64,000 nt of DNA, taken from CAZAQV01 sp964487255. Its GTDB lineage: Bacteria > Myxococcota_A > Polyangia > Polyangiales > CAZAQV01. The stretch covers positions 171,983 through 235,982 of the forward strand of contig CAZAQV010000008.1 of NCBI GenBank assembly GCA_964487255.1. The letters run 5' to 3'. Shown here piece after piece: positions 1 to 8,447 of this stretch (within the stretch, counting starts at the first letter, position 1; the number at the start of each line of letters is the position of its first letter). A program made the position numbers and the translations under genes. The notes under the pieces are model-generated. The model was not told where the DNA came from, did not search any database, and worked only from the letters and a program-made list of their open reading frames with translations.

Positions 1-1
1 C

Positions 2-1729
2 GTGGGTACAGAGGCAATCGATCGCAGAGAGGCCATTAAGGAAGCCATAGAAGGTGGCACGCTCGACTCGGGCGAACTCAATATGCTCGACGCAACGCTC
101 ACGCGCGCTGGCGAGCTCGTGGGCACACCGGAATACATGGCACCCGAGCAGTTGCTTGGCCAAAGTGTCGGGCCCAAGAGTGACCAGTTTTCGTTTGGTG
201 TTGCCCTTTACGAGGCGCTCACAGGCGAGCGTCCGTTTCGGGGTTCGACCGATCTACAGCTCATCTCCAATGTCGTTGCCGGATCGCGCAAGCCGTGGCC
301 CGAGCTCGCAGCCATTCCTGAGGCGCTTCAGGTGGCTGTCGATCGGGCCCTTGCAAACAAGCCCGAAGACCGCTTCGCGTCCATTTCCTGGATGGCGGGT
401 GCATGTCGCGACGCTCTTGGCCTACGCGGCCGACTCAAATATCTCACACAACGTTGGCTCGAGCACGGTAAAGATCCGACGTACTTACTCACCTCTCGCG
501 CGATGATGGCCGATGCGGAGGCACTTCTTGCCGACCCCAAAGTCAACTTGAGTGCGGCGCAGGAAAGCTTTCTACAGCACTCGCGCGAGGCCAACGGACG
601 CAGGCGCATGAGTCGTCGTTTCATGATCGGAGCGACAGGGGTTCTAGCGGGCGGTCTTGTGGTGACGGGTGTGAGCCTCTACCGAAGCAACCGGCAAATC
701 GAAGACACGGTTCAGTCGCAGATTCGTACGAACGTCACCAGTACCCGCGACATGTTGGCACGATCGTTTGACCAGCATGCGAGCGCGCTACGCTTGCTCT
801 TCGAACAACGTGCGATGTGGCTTACCAATATTGCTCGATTGGAACGGGTCGTGAATTACGGTCCCGCCGCGCGAGAGGGCGCGGTGACTCGTGTGCTCGA
901 AGATTTGAATGGCTACTTCGCACCGGTGCTGGACGGGCTTGAGCAGTTGGCGGCGCTGCGGATCGCCAGTGCGCGCTTTGAGTACTTGCTTCTCGATGCG
1001 CAACGCATGACTGAAAAGGAGCAGGTGTATAGCTACTACAACCGTGTTGTCGACATCGATGCATGGGGCACAAGTGCATTTCAGCTCTTTACGCCCGAAC
1101 AAAAAGGGGCCGAGGCGCATTCGCAGTGGATGGTTGAGGGGCAGTTTGATCGAAGGGGGCGGCTTTGGAGTGGGTACGAACCTGGCAAGCATCTTTGGTT
1201 TCAGGCCGAACAAACCAGCAAAGATGAAAAAGTGTGCTGGACGCGTCCGGGGTTGCTTTACGCGACGCAACAACCAGGTGTAACCGGAACGATTCCCTGG
1301 ATACACGAGGGTAAGCGTTTTGTGTTGGCCGCGGACTTTGATCTCACGGACCTTTCGATCATGACCTCGGGCATGGATGCGCCCAATCTATGGATCGTCC
1401 TCCTCAACGACAACGGTGAGGTGCTCGGTCTGCCTCAGCAGGAGCGCTTCTCATCGCAGGAGAAGGTCAGCCGCTACTTCCAGTGGTACTCGGCAAAAGC
1501 GGCGAAAACGAGCCCGGATGCGAGTGTTGACCAACCCAGCAGCCTGCCAACTCTCGCCGATCTGTCGCTCCCGGAACTCGATGCGGCATACAAGGCCAGC
1601 CGCGCCTCGCCAGACGAGGTGTTTCGCTTCACGTTCGAGAACCAGAAGCTTCACGCAGGCTACGCGAAGGCGGCGGCGAACCTGAGTGTGATGGTCGTTG
1701 AGCGTCCGGCGGCAGGAATGCCCGTTTAG
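2..1729 (+). CDS. Membrane Ser/Thr protein kinase with extracytoplasmic sensor region (5'-truncated)
   Basis: The window opens inside this gene, so the N-lobe, catalytic loop and DFG motif are not visible. The 575 visible residues start in the activation segment: GTPEYMAPEQ (about 41-50) is the APE motif, followed by the DQFSFGVALYEALTGERPF region and the rest of the C-lobe to about residue 140. One hydrophobic segment lies at about 206-226. A C-terminal region of about 340 residues follows and should be extracytoplasmic; it is rich in Trp and Tyr and resembles Cache-type sensors in layout only. The arrangement kinase, membrane helix, sensor is typical of Hanks-type receptor kinases. The kinase assignment is secure; the ligand is unknown. 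Activity cannot be judged without the missing catalytic part. Confidence 0.9.
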   Translation: MGTEAIDRREAIKEAIEGGTLDSGELNMLDATLTRAGELVGTPEYMAPEQLLGQSVGPKSDQFSFGVALYEALTGERPFRGSTDLQLISNVVAGSRKPWPELAAIPEALQVAVDRALANKPEDRFASISWMAGACRDALGLRGRLKYLTQRWLEHGKDPTYLLTSRAMMADAEALLADPKVNLSAAQESFLQHSREANGRRRMSRRFMIGATGVLAGGLVVTGVSLYRSNRQIEDTVQSQIRTNVTSTRDMLARSFDQHASALRLLFEQRAMWLTNIARLERVVNYGPAAREGAVTRVLEDLNGYFAPVLDGLEQLAALRIASARFEYLLLDAQRMTEKEQVYSYYNRVVDIDAWGTSAFQLFTPEQKGAEAHSQWMVEGQFDRRGRLWSGYEPGKHLWFQAEQTSKDEKVCWTRPGLLYATQQPGVTGTIPWIHEGKRFVLAADFDLTDLSIMTSGMDAPNLWIVLLNDNGEVLGLPQQERFSSQEKVSRYFQWYSAKAAKTSPDASVDQPSSLPTLADLSLPELDAAYKASRASPDEVFRFTFENQKLHAGYAKAAANLSVMVVERPAAGMPV

Positions 1730-1791
1730 GGCCGGAACAACGAGCCCGAAAGGGTTTCGAGTTGGACGACGGAATGTTGTAATCTAGCGAG

Positions 1792-3072
1792 ATGCGAAGG
1801 CTTACTGTTCTTTGTCTTGCTGTGGTGGCCTGTGGAGGCGGGCGGAGTTCGGCGGCCGTCGAGTATGCCTCGTCCGCGTATGGTTGCCCCGAACAGGACG
1901 TCCACATCCTCGAAGCAAAAGAAAACGACAAGATAGCAGCCTATTGGCTCGATATCTGCGGGACGCACCGGCGCATGGCCAACTTGTACGATAAGGAGCG
2001 TCGAGGCCCGAAGTACTACTGGAAAGACGTGACGCCACCGCTTGTGCGCGCATTCGGGAGCGAACAAAGCCGTGATGAGCAGGAGCAACAGGGTCGTATT
2101 GACGAAAAGGTCGACGACCTTGCAGGCCGCAAGGTGACGACCCTCAGCTATTTCGAGCCAGAGGCAGACATCTACGTGCAGGTGGTGGCGGACTCGAAAT
2201 ACCCCGATTCGTACTCCTTGCGTTATGCGTCCGCCGTAGCCGACCCTGAGTTTGCACGCTTTCGCAGTTGCCAATCCTTTCACGCAAAAGCGGATGACGT
2301 TCGCTGGTCTTCATCGCGTCCGGATTACGACGGACAGCGTCGCAACGGCATCATGTTTGAGCTGATCGGCGTAGGCGTGCGCCGAGAGCAGCTCGAATCG
2401 CTCGCGCGGTCCAAAGACGCTCGAATTCGTTTTTGTGGAACGACCTTCGCGTTCGAACCGATGCAGAGATCCAAGCTCAATCAGTTTTTGCGTCGCATGC
2501 CCGATACCCGTGCTGAGCGCCGCAATGCGAAGTCGGATACGGTTGCCTCGTCGGATCCACCGACCCAGGAGCGCGAACAGATGACCTTGCCGAAGAACGT
2601 TGGCGTCGAGCCTCTCGAAGGGCTCGGCGTATTCGAGTTCCGGATGAGCACCAGCCAAGCCGAGGCCGCCTGTGAGGGATCCCGCGTCGCGAAGCGAAGC
2701 GCAGACAAGGTGCACCTCCTCTGCCCCAACGCCGAACTCGCAGGAACCATCGATTGGGATGGCGCGGCCGCAGTCTTCGAAAGTGGGAAGCTTGTTGAAA
2801 TCAACTTCGGTTGGGCCGCAAAGAGCAAGGCGATTGCGAACACGGAGGGCGTTTCGCTACACGGCCGCGTCCTACGAACACTGATTTCGAGGCTTGGCGA
2901 GCCCAGTTCTCAAAAAATGGAGTGCGAAAACGGCGCGCAGACCAAGGGCAAATGCACAACGCTGACCGAAATTGAGACGACTTGGACAGGACCGAATGCT
3001 GTCACGCTCAAGCTGGGCAAGGTTTCAAACGGCGTCTTTGGTATTCGTCTGCGTGCGCATGCCAAGCCGTAA
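1792..3072 (+). CDS. Hypothetical lipoprotein
   Basis: I do not recognise a family. The 426-residue product begins with a short lipoprotein signal (MRRLTVLCLAVVAC, lipobox VVAC, lipidated Cys14). The mature part is soluble and charged, with two regions joined by a hydrophilic linker near residues 230-270. The last 160 residues contain EFRMSTSQAEAACEG and a C-terminal LGEPSSQKMEC segment, a layout seen in small periplasmic domains that score sequence change, but nothing diagnostic. It follows the kinase by 62 bp on the same strand and could be co-transcribed. Start chosen because it gives the signal peptide directly; no strong ribosome binding site is seen. Confidence 0.75.
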   Translation: MRRLTVLCLAVVACGGGRSSAAVEYASSAYGCPEQDVHILEAKENDKIAAYWLDICGTHRRMANLYDKERRGPKYYWKDVTPPLVRAFGSEQSRDEQEQQGRIDEKVDDLAGRKVTTLSYFEPEADIYVQVVADSKYPDSYSLRYASAVADPEFARFRSCQSFHAKADDVRWSSSRPDYDGQRRNGIMFELIGVGVRREQLESLARSKDARIRFCGTTFAFEPMQRSKLNQFLRRMPDTRAERRNAKSDTVASSDPPTQEREQMTLPKNVGVEPLEGLGVFEFRMSTSQAEAACEGSRVAKRSADKVHLLCPNAELAGTIDWDGAAAVFESGKLVEINFGWAAKSKAIANTEGVSLHGRVLRTLISRLGEPSSQKMECENGAQTKGKCTTLTEIETTWTGPNAVTLKLGKVSNGVFGIRLRAHAKP

Positions 3073-3080
3073 CTTCCGGT

Positions 3081-3518
3081 TTACTTGAAGGAAACGTTAC
3101 TGATCGCTTCGCGAATCGGCGCTTCGTGCTTGCTAAGTACCGCCGCGGGTCCGGTCGCCTCGGCGATGATGATGTCATCGTCGTGCACGAAAATGGCGAC
3201 CCAATATGCGTAATCGACCGTGCCGACGGGTGCGGCGAGTCGCAGTAGGTAGCCCGCCTTACCGCTGGCTTTGACTTCCTCGTCCCCCAAGATGACGTAA
3301 CCCGCAGCGTCCATGCGTTCCTTGAGGGCCTCTTTCCAGAACGGTAGCTTCGCTTCCGGTTCGTTGTCTTCCGCGCGAACGCTAAACAAGATGCCGTCAT
3401 GGCTCGCCGAGCGGAAGTCGTCACCTTCGTCAAAGGTGGCGAAGCCTTTCGGGGCCTTTGCAACGTATGGTGCGCATCCCAAGGCGCACACCAGCAAGAG
3501 CATGGCGAAGCGAATCAT
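3081..3518 (-). CDS. Lipoprotein, homologous to the C-terminal domain of the neighbouring DUF4349 lipoprotein
   Basis: The 145-residue protein has a lipoprotein signal (MIRFAMLLLVCALGC, Cys15). The mature domain starts with APKGFATFDEGDDF and contains RAEDNEPEAKLPFW and YAYWVAIFVHDDDIIIAEA. These align by eye with PKGFVLFDEDDERW, YARDNEPLGDSRFW and RFWIGVRAVEDDLHIVHV in the last 150 residues of the gene at 4108-5457, so the two share a domain. It is the last gene of a leftward operon: its ATG shares the A of the preceding gene's TGA (TGATG at 3516-3520). Function unknown; likely an envelope protein acting with the DUF4349 proteins. Confidence 0.8.
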   Translation of the reverse strand: MIRFAMLLLVCALGCAPYVAKAPKGFATFDEGDDFRSASHDGILFSVRAEDNEPEAKLPFWKEALKERMDAAGYVILGDEEVKASGKAGYLLRLAAPVGTVDYAYWVAIFVHDDDIIIAEATGPAAVLSKHEAPIREAISNVSFK

Positions 3519-4108
3519 CAGTAGTTCTCCAAAACATCGACGAGATTAACCGTATTGAGCCAAGGAAAGGGAGAGTTGCCGTCGCGCCGCGGTGGTCTTC
3601 GTTGCTTGAACTGAAACCGCACTGTGATGACGGCGTACCGGAGCTCGTGTTCGATTTGCTTAAGCCGGCCCTTGAGTCCCTCGATTTCCTGGACGAGCGC
3701 GGTGATCTGCTGCTCGACCTGCAATACCGCATGAAACTGAGCGCCGATCATGATGTCGAAATACTTGCTCAGGACGGTCTCTCGGGACTTGAGAAGGGTG
3801 CGCGTTTGGAGCAACTCGCGGCTCAGGTCGCGTGCCTGCTCCGAGCGAGTCATCACCAGGCCTTGTTCGAGTGCCGCGTCGATGAGGGCCTGACGCTTGT
3901 CGCGAGGCACTTTGAGTACCAACTGCTGAAGATCACGCTGAGCAAAGTACCCGCCGAGTTCGCGCGTTAGCGAGACGAGCTTGTCCGACGTTTCTTCGGG
4001 CTTTTCCACTGCGATGGTCAGATTGATGACGTACGCGAGCGCATCCGCTTGTTGAGCGGGCGCCGCTTGTTCGGTGGTCAGCGACATTGCAAGAGCGATC
4101 CAAAACAT
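3518..4108 (-). CDS. DUF4349-like coiled-coil envelope protein
   Basis: The 196-residue product carries the DUF4349 pattern: an N-terminal half with LTIAVEKPEETSDKLVSL and LGGYFAQRDLQQLVLKVP, and a coiled-coil half containing RTLLKSRETVLSKYF and ITALVQEIEGLKGRLKQIEHEL. A signal-like hydrophobic start (MFWIALAMSL) is short. It corresponds to the N-terminal half of the larger protein at 4108-5457, to which it is coupled by a TGATG overlap. DUF4349 proteins are usually membrane-anchored by a C-terminal helix; none is evident here, so this copy may work with the lipoproteins on either side. Specific function unknown. Confidence 0.8.
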   Translation of the reverse strand: MFWIALAMSLTTEQAAPAQQADALAYVINLTIAVEKPEETSDKLVSLTRELGGYFAQRDLQQLVLKVPRDKRQALIDAALEQGLVMTRSEQARDLSRELLQTRTLLKSRETVLSKYFDIMIGAQFHAVLQVEQQITALVQEIEGLKGRLKQIEHELRYAVITVRFQFKQRRPPRRDGNSPFPWLNTVNLVDVLENY

Positions 4109-5457
4109 CAGTAGTCTCCTTTCGCAGCATTGAACGCCGCCCGCACGGCGTCTTCGAAGCGCTTCTGATGATCCTCGGACGGAAAGTACACGTGCACGAT
4201 GTGCAGGTCGTCTTCAACTGCTCGCACGCCGATCCAGAAGCGATAGCTTTGCCGTGATCCATCAACGAGTTGGAGCACTTCGAACTGGCCAATCTTCTCG
4301 CGTGTCGCTGAGTCGTACGATTTGCTAATGCGATGATCGATCGTATCGATCCAAAAACGGCTGTCGCCGAGCGGCTCATTGTCGCGAGCGTACGTCCAGA
4401 TGACGGCGCCGTTTGCACTCTCCGCGCGCCAGCGCTCATCGTCTTCGTCAAAGAGCACAAAGCCCTTAGGTGTGACGAACTCCAGGTAGTCTTGCTCCTC
4501 GCTGATGGCGGTCGCCCCAAATGGTGACAGTTGGTAAATCCAGCGGAAGGCTTTGACCGGCTCGTGGACCGTGCCTGACGCCAACTGGCTGCGAGGCACA
4601 AACTGGAGGTGAATACGAGAGTAATCGGCGAGTGACTTGAGCGTGTTGCTTTCGATCTGAAGGCTGTCGATCTGTTCGGTGAGGCGCTTGATCTGCTCCA
4701 AGAGCGAAAGCTTTTCTTGTTCAGTTTTGGCCTTCTTCAACAGCTCCATGAAGCGGTCGCGGCTTGCTGTGAGCACACGCAAGCGAAGTTCGATGGCAGT
4801 GTAACGATCGGTGATGTCCTGAGCGGAAACGCTGTGGTCGTCGATGTCTCCCAGCTTGAGGAGCCGATCGAAGATTGCCTCAAAGCCTGCGACCGGGACA
4901 CGCAGTGTCACGTGGGTATCCGAGCGCTGCTCAACAAAGCCGTTATTGTCTCGCACAATGGCGATCGCGCGTTCGACCATGTCCGTGGGTTTTGTGACCC
5001 GAAGCCGAGCCTGGCCGCTGTAGTACACCATGCGGTCCTTCGGTTCGGCAGCCTGTCCTTCCTGCGTGTCTTGTGGGGGGGGCGTCTGGGCGTTCTGCGC
5101 CCCGAGGCTCTGCCCATTCGGGGTGGCGAGCGCACCGTCGACAGTGTCGTCGGAAAAGTCAACCGAGGGAGCAGCCGCTCGCGTACGTGCCGTCGGAGCC
5201 GATTCGACCTCAGCGACGTCGTAGGCCTGCTCGTCGTCCGCATAGTCGCCGTCGTAGACCGTTTCTGGAGCGCCTGCCGATCCCTGATCGTAAGTCTCAA
5301 AGCGAACGCGCCCGCCTCCGTTTACGGAACCTCCGTGTTCGGCGGGCGCTGTGCTGTGACTTGGGGCACCTCCACCACAACCCATGGACAAGCAACTTAC
5401 GGCCAGTGCCGTGCACAGCGATATCACGGAGCTCAGCGTTTTGGAGTGTCGATCCAC
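4108..5457 (-). CDS. DUF4349 lipoprotein with fused C-terminal envelope domain
   Basis: I place the start at GTG 5457, giving 449 residues with a lipoprotein signal ending in CLSMGC; longer in-frame starts would run into the upstream cyclase gene and add an Arg/Pro-rich leader. Residues to about 140 are low-complexity and acidic/Pro-rich. The DUF4349 core follows: YYSGQARLRVTKPTDMVERA, VTLRVPVAGFEAIFDRL, then the heptad region LLEQIKRLTEQIDSLQIESN. The C-terminal 150 residues are homologous to the separate lipoprotein at 3081-3518. Thus one gene contains in fused form what the next two genes encode separately. It lies 25 bp after the cyclase gene and is probably co-transcribed with it. Envelope-associated, function unknown. 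Confidence 0.8.
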   Translation of the reverse strand: MDRHSKTLSSVISLCTALAVSCLSMGCGGGAPSHSTAPAEHGGSVNGGGRVRFETYDQGSAGAPETVYDGDYADDEQAYDVAEVESAPTARTRAAAPSVDFSDDTVDGALATPNGQSLGAQNAQTPPPQDTQEGQAAEPKDRMVYYSGQARLRVTKPTDMVERAIAIVRDNNGFVEQRSDTHVTLRVPVAGFEAIFDRLLKLGDIDDHSVSAQDITDRYTAIELRLRVLTASRDRFMELLKKAKTEQEKLSLLEQIKRLTEQIDSLQIESNTLKSLADYSRIHLQFVPRSQLASGTVHEPVKAFRWIYQLSPFGATAISEEQDYLEFVTPKGFVLFDEDDERWRAESANGAVIWTYARDNEPLGDSRFWIDTIDHRISKSYDSATREKIGQFEVLQLVDGSRQSYRFWIGVRAVEDDLHIVHVYFPSEDHQKRFEDAVRAAFNAAKGDY

Positions 5458-5482
5458 CGCGCTCTTATATCGGCGTGCAGTG

Positions 5483-6133
5483 CTAAGCACCAGCCTTGTG
5501 GGGCGCGACCGATTCGTGCAGGGGATAATGAACGACATAGTTCTCGTCTGACCCGGGTACGGCTTCAAGCATTGGGGTAAAAGAGACCTCCTGCTCGCTC
5601 GGGTTTTGCACGGCCTCGACAAAAGCGCTCGTGGCGAGGATTTCGTGTGTGGAAGCGGTGTCTTCGCCGAGCTTGCTTGCGGCATTGACCTCGGCGCCAA
5701 AGACGTCGCCACCGACGCGAAGAATCCTGCCTGCTCCTAGACCACAACACAGCAAAACCTTTTCTTCCGCCGGCAGCTCTACGCTGTGCGCCTGACATGC
5801 GCGCTGCATAGCGACTGCGGCGCGCAGCGCATCGACAGGGTTTTTAAAGATCACCAAAAAACTGTCCGCTTCGATCTTTAGCAGCTTGCCCGCGTGTGCT
5901 TTGATCACGGGCTCACAGATCACCTTCTTCTGATGAATGATTTGCAGAAAATGGATGATGCCGAACTTGCGAGTCGCGCGCGAGAAGCCGGAAAGGTCCG
6001 TAAAGAGAATGGCCCAGTCTTCGCCAAAGGTTTGCCATATCTCCTTGTCGATTGTCGCTTTGTCAGCAGCTGCTGCGACCCGTCTGTCGATCAGCGCCCA
6101 CAGTTGGTCCATCTCGTTCGAACTGCCGCTCAT
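5483..6133 (-). CDS. Class III adenylate cyclase-like protein
   Basis: A stand-alone cyclase homology domain of 216 residues without membrane segments. The first metal-binding Asp is D46 in AILFTDLSGF; K86 and D90 lie in KIEADSFLVIF (the KxxGD-type motif, with Ala for Gly); D143 and N150 lie in GGDVFGAEVN. K86 plus D143 is the ATP-specific pairing in class III cyclases. The transition-state Arg, expected four residues after the Asn, is Lys154 (NAASK), so activity may be reduced or lost. It is the first gene of the leftward DUF4349 operon. Proposed role: makes cAMP or binds nucleotide to control the downstream envelope proteins; the link is inferred only from gene order. Confidence 0.85.
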   Translation of the reverse strand: MSGSSNEMDQLWALIDRRVAAAADKATIDKEIWQTFGEDWAILFTDLSGFSRATRKFGIIHFLQIIHQKKVICEPVIKAHAGKLLKIEADSFLVIFKNPVDALRAAVAMQRACQAHSVELPAEEKVLLCCGLGAGRILRVGGDVFGAEVNAASKLGEDTASTHEILATSAFVEAVQNPSEQEVSFTPMLEAVPGSDENYVVHYPLHESVAPHKAGA

Positions 6134-6169
6134 CGCCCCATTGTAGGCAATCTAGGTAGCGAGACAAAC

Positions 6170-6787
6170 CTACTCGAAACTGGGGCCTAACACGTCAACG
6201 CACCGAGATGACATCGGCACGCGCGTCGTTCTGACCGGCTTGTATGACCAGCGTTCACTCAGTTGCTGCTGATCGATCTCGACGGCGGGAGCAAGGCGGG
6301 GACTACGCTCGACCGTCGCATAGTTGACTGGACGTTCGACGCGCACCGGACAGGGGGCTTCTCGCACGAGTGCTTCGGCAACCGAGCCTAGAAACACTCG
6401 CTCGATTCCCTTTCGCCCGTGCGTGCCTACGACGATGCAATCCGCTTCGTAATCGGCCGCAGCCTGGATGAGTGCCTTCACGGGCGGGTCGAGCCGCACG
6501 TGTACGTAGATATTGATGCCATCCAACGGGCGATCCAGGTCGGATTGAGAGAGAATGTCGGCGATGCGGTCGGGGACCACGTCCAATGCAAAGTCATGCT
6601 TCTGGATCTGCGTGTAACCTGGCAGGTGGTCGTCAGGCACCGAATCTACGGCGTGCACCAAGTGGATGTCTGCTGGTGCGGAAATCCAATCCCCGAGCGC
6701 GACTTTGAGCGCGTGGATCGATACCGGTGAAAAATCGAAGCCGACGACGATCGAGCGCCTTCGGTCATTGCTTGCGTTAATGGTCAT
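6170..6787 (-). CDS. Universal stress protein, UspA family
   Basis: Start set at ATG 6787 because GGAGG lies 7 bases upstream; this gives 205 residues. The N-terminus SIVVGFDFSPVSIHALKVAL holds the beta1-alpha1 Asp, and GTHGRKGIERVFLGSVAE (about 155) is the ATP-binding G-x2-G-x9-G-S loop of ATP-binding Usp proteins. The 40 residues after the domain are an extra tail. Single-domain Usps are cytosolic and respond to starvation, redox and respiratory stress. The gene is divergent from the cell-wall hydrolase gene at 6957, with a 170 bp shared upstream region that contains a GAGTCC/GGACTC hairpin at 6803-6821 in the predicted leader. Confidence 0.92.
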   Translation of the reverse strand: MTINASNDRRRSIVVGFDFSPVSIHALKVALGDWISAPADIHLVHAVDSVPDDHLPGYTQIQKHDFALDVVPDRIADILSQSDLDRPLDGINIYVHVRLDPPVKALIQAAADYEADCIVVGTHGRKGIERVFLGSVAEALVREAPCPVRVERPVNYATVERSPRLAPAVEIDQQQLSERWSYKPVRTTRVPMSSRCVDVLGPSFE

Positions 6788-6956
6788 GACTACCTCCCCA
6801 GAGCGAGTCCTACGGTGGGACTCCCCCCGCCCTAAAGGGGAAGCAATGGTTGTGCCGATCCGCAAGAACTTGGAGGAATTCGATTGTCGCTCTTGTAGAT
6901 TCGTGTGACGATCTAGTGGGCCTGGGGCATTTCGACACGCTAGGATCATAAGAGCG

Positions 6957-8447
6957 ATGGGCATTATGCAACGTTGGATAGCGCTTACAGTGGTTGCTGT
7001 AAGCTCTTTGGTGTTCGTAGGTGAGAGCCGTGCTCAACATGCAACGCGTGCCGCACCCGGCGGCTTTCGGGGCATCGAAGCTGTTCGTGGGGAGCGGCGC
7101 GTGACACCGCGTTGGAAGCGCAGGGCGAGAGGAGGAGTGCTCGTGGTTGACTCACGCGATGAGGCTGACGATCTTCCTGATGGTGCGCTCCGACCACGGC
7201 AGGTGCGAACGCTCGGCCTTCGTCCGATGCGACAGGGGTTGGTTGAACTAAGCGCCTGGCCAGCCGAGCCGAGTTCCCCTAACAAGTTGGACCGTGCGCG
7301 CTTCGCCAAAGCGTTAACTGTGCTGTGTCCCCCTTGGTTGAACAAAAAAGTCGTCCACGAGCACGCTGAGAACATTGTCCGCTACAGCGAGCACTTTGGT
7401 GTTGACCCGATGTTGCTTGCGGCCCTGGTGTATCAACAGAGTCGATGCCAATCGGGGATGCGTAACTCGTATGGAATCGGCCTTGCGATGATCAACCCAA
7501 ACATGCATCGTCGAGCCATTCGTGACGGCGTCTACCGCTATGGGGTGCTCGCTGGCGAAACCTGGCAAGGCCAGCTGCTCAATGTTTCGCAATTTGAGTT
7601 TAACGAGAAGTCTCTCATGAACGCGCGGGCCAACCTGTACTTTGCAGCGGCGTTCTTGAGCATTTTCAAAAAACAATGTTCTGATATCGATGCGGCGTTT
7701 GGTTCAGCCCCGCACCGCAGCCACATCTCCCACGCCATTTGGGGCGACCGCGTTCGAGGACCTGGGCCCGAGGATCGCATCCTGCTGGCACGCAGGCGCC
7801 TACTGCAATACTACAGCGCGGGCGCACCACCGCGAATGGGCCGGTTGGGCAATCTCGAACTTTACGTTCCGCTCGATGGCACTCCGCGCATGGTGACGAG
7901 CCAGTTCGGTGACGAACGCGATCATGGGGCTCGCTTACACCGAGGCGTCGACTTCCTATCCGAGCTCGGTGAGCCCGTGCGCGCTGTAGCTGCGGGCGTC
8001 GTCATCGAGGCTGGCGCTCAGTTTCGTCGTCGCGGGATTGTAAATATCGACCCCAAAACTACCCCTTTGATCCCTGCCGGTCGTTTCGGCCCTCAAGGTC
8101 TGTTGGTGCGTATTCAGCACGCGGGTCAGGTCCAAACGCTTTATGCGCACCTCATCGCGTACAATGTTCGTGTGGGCCAGCGTGTCGAACGAGGACAGCT
8201 TTTGGGGTACGTCGGGCGAACCGGTATGAAGGAGTCGGACGCGCATTTACATTTCGGTCTCTTCAAGGACGGTGAGGCCGTGGACCCCGAGACGGTCATG
8301 GAGACTTCAGTGTTTCCTTTCGCGGAGACCTGGGGGGCCGGCTCATCGCGGCCGGAACGGGCTGATACGATGATGCGTGTACGACGCCGAAGACATCACT
8401 CGGTTCCGCGGGCAGGACGAGTTCGACCCTTGAACCAAACGCGATAG
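6957..8447 (+). CDS. Secreted cell-wall hydrolase: SLT-like domain plus M23 peptidase
   Basis: 496 residues with an N-terminal signal (QRWIALTVVAVSSLVFVGESRAQ; the ATG at 6966 is an alternative start). The middle region contains RYSEHFGVDPMLLAALVYQQSRC, laid out like lytic transglycosylase SLT domains where the catalytic Glu sits in 'xxESxF'; here the position is QQSRC, so that residue appears replaced by Gln. The C-terminal third is a complete M23 zinc endopeptidase: LHRGVDF (His, Asp), TLYAHL, and AHLHFGLF (HxH). M23 enzymes cut peptidoglycan cross-bridges in the periplasm. The LytM half should be active; the SLT half may only bind glycan. Its last 52 bp overlap the convergent gene at 8396. 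Confidence 0.85.
   Translation: MGIMQRWIALTVVAVSSLVFVGESRAQHATRAAPGGFRGIEAVRGERRVTPRWKRRARGGVLVVDSRDEADDLPDGALRPRQVRTLGLRPMRQGLVELSAWPAEPSSPNKLDRARFAKALTVLCPPWLNKKVVHEHAENIVRYSEHFGVDPMLLAALVYQQSRCQSGMRNSYGIGLAMINPNMHRRAIRDGVYRYGVLAGETWQGQLLNVSQFEFNEKSLMNARANLYFAAAFLSIFKKQCSDIDAAFGSAPHRSHISHAIWGDRVRGPGPEDRILLARRRLLQYYSAGAPPRMGRLGNLELYVPLDGTPRMVTSQFGDERDHGARLHRGVDFLSELGEPVRAVAAGVVIEAGAQFRRRGIVNIDPKTTPLIPAGRFGPQGLLVRIQHAGQVQTLYAHLIAYNVRVGQRVERGQLLGYVGRTGMKESDAHLHFGLFKDGEAVDPETVMETSVFPFAETWGAGSSRPERADTMMRVRRRRHHSVPRAGRVRPLNQTR

Noticed and set aside
3458..3970. Plus-strand frame of 170 codons
   Set aside because: Antisense to the DUF4349-like gene, which is coupled on both sides by start/stop overlaps.
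4717..5580. Long plus-strand frame of 287 codons
   Set aside because: Wholly antisense to the DUF4349 lipoprotein and the cyclase end. Its translation is Arg/Cys-rich without motif or signal, while the minus-strand proteins have recognisable domains and a lipobox.
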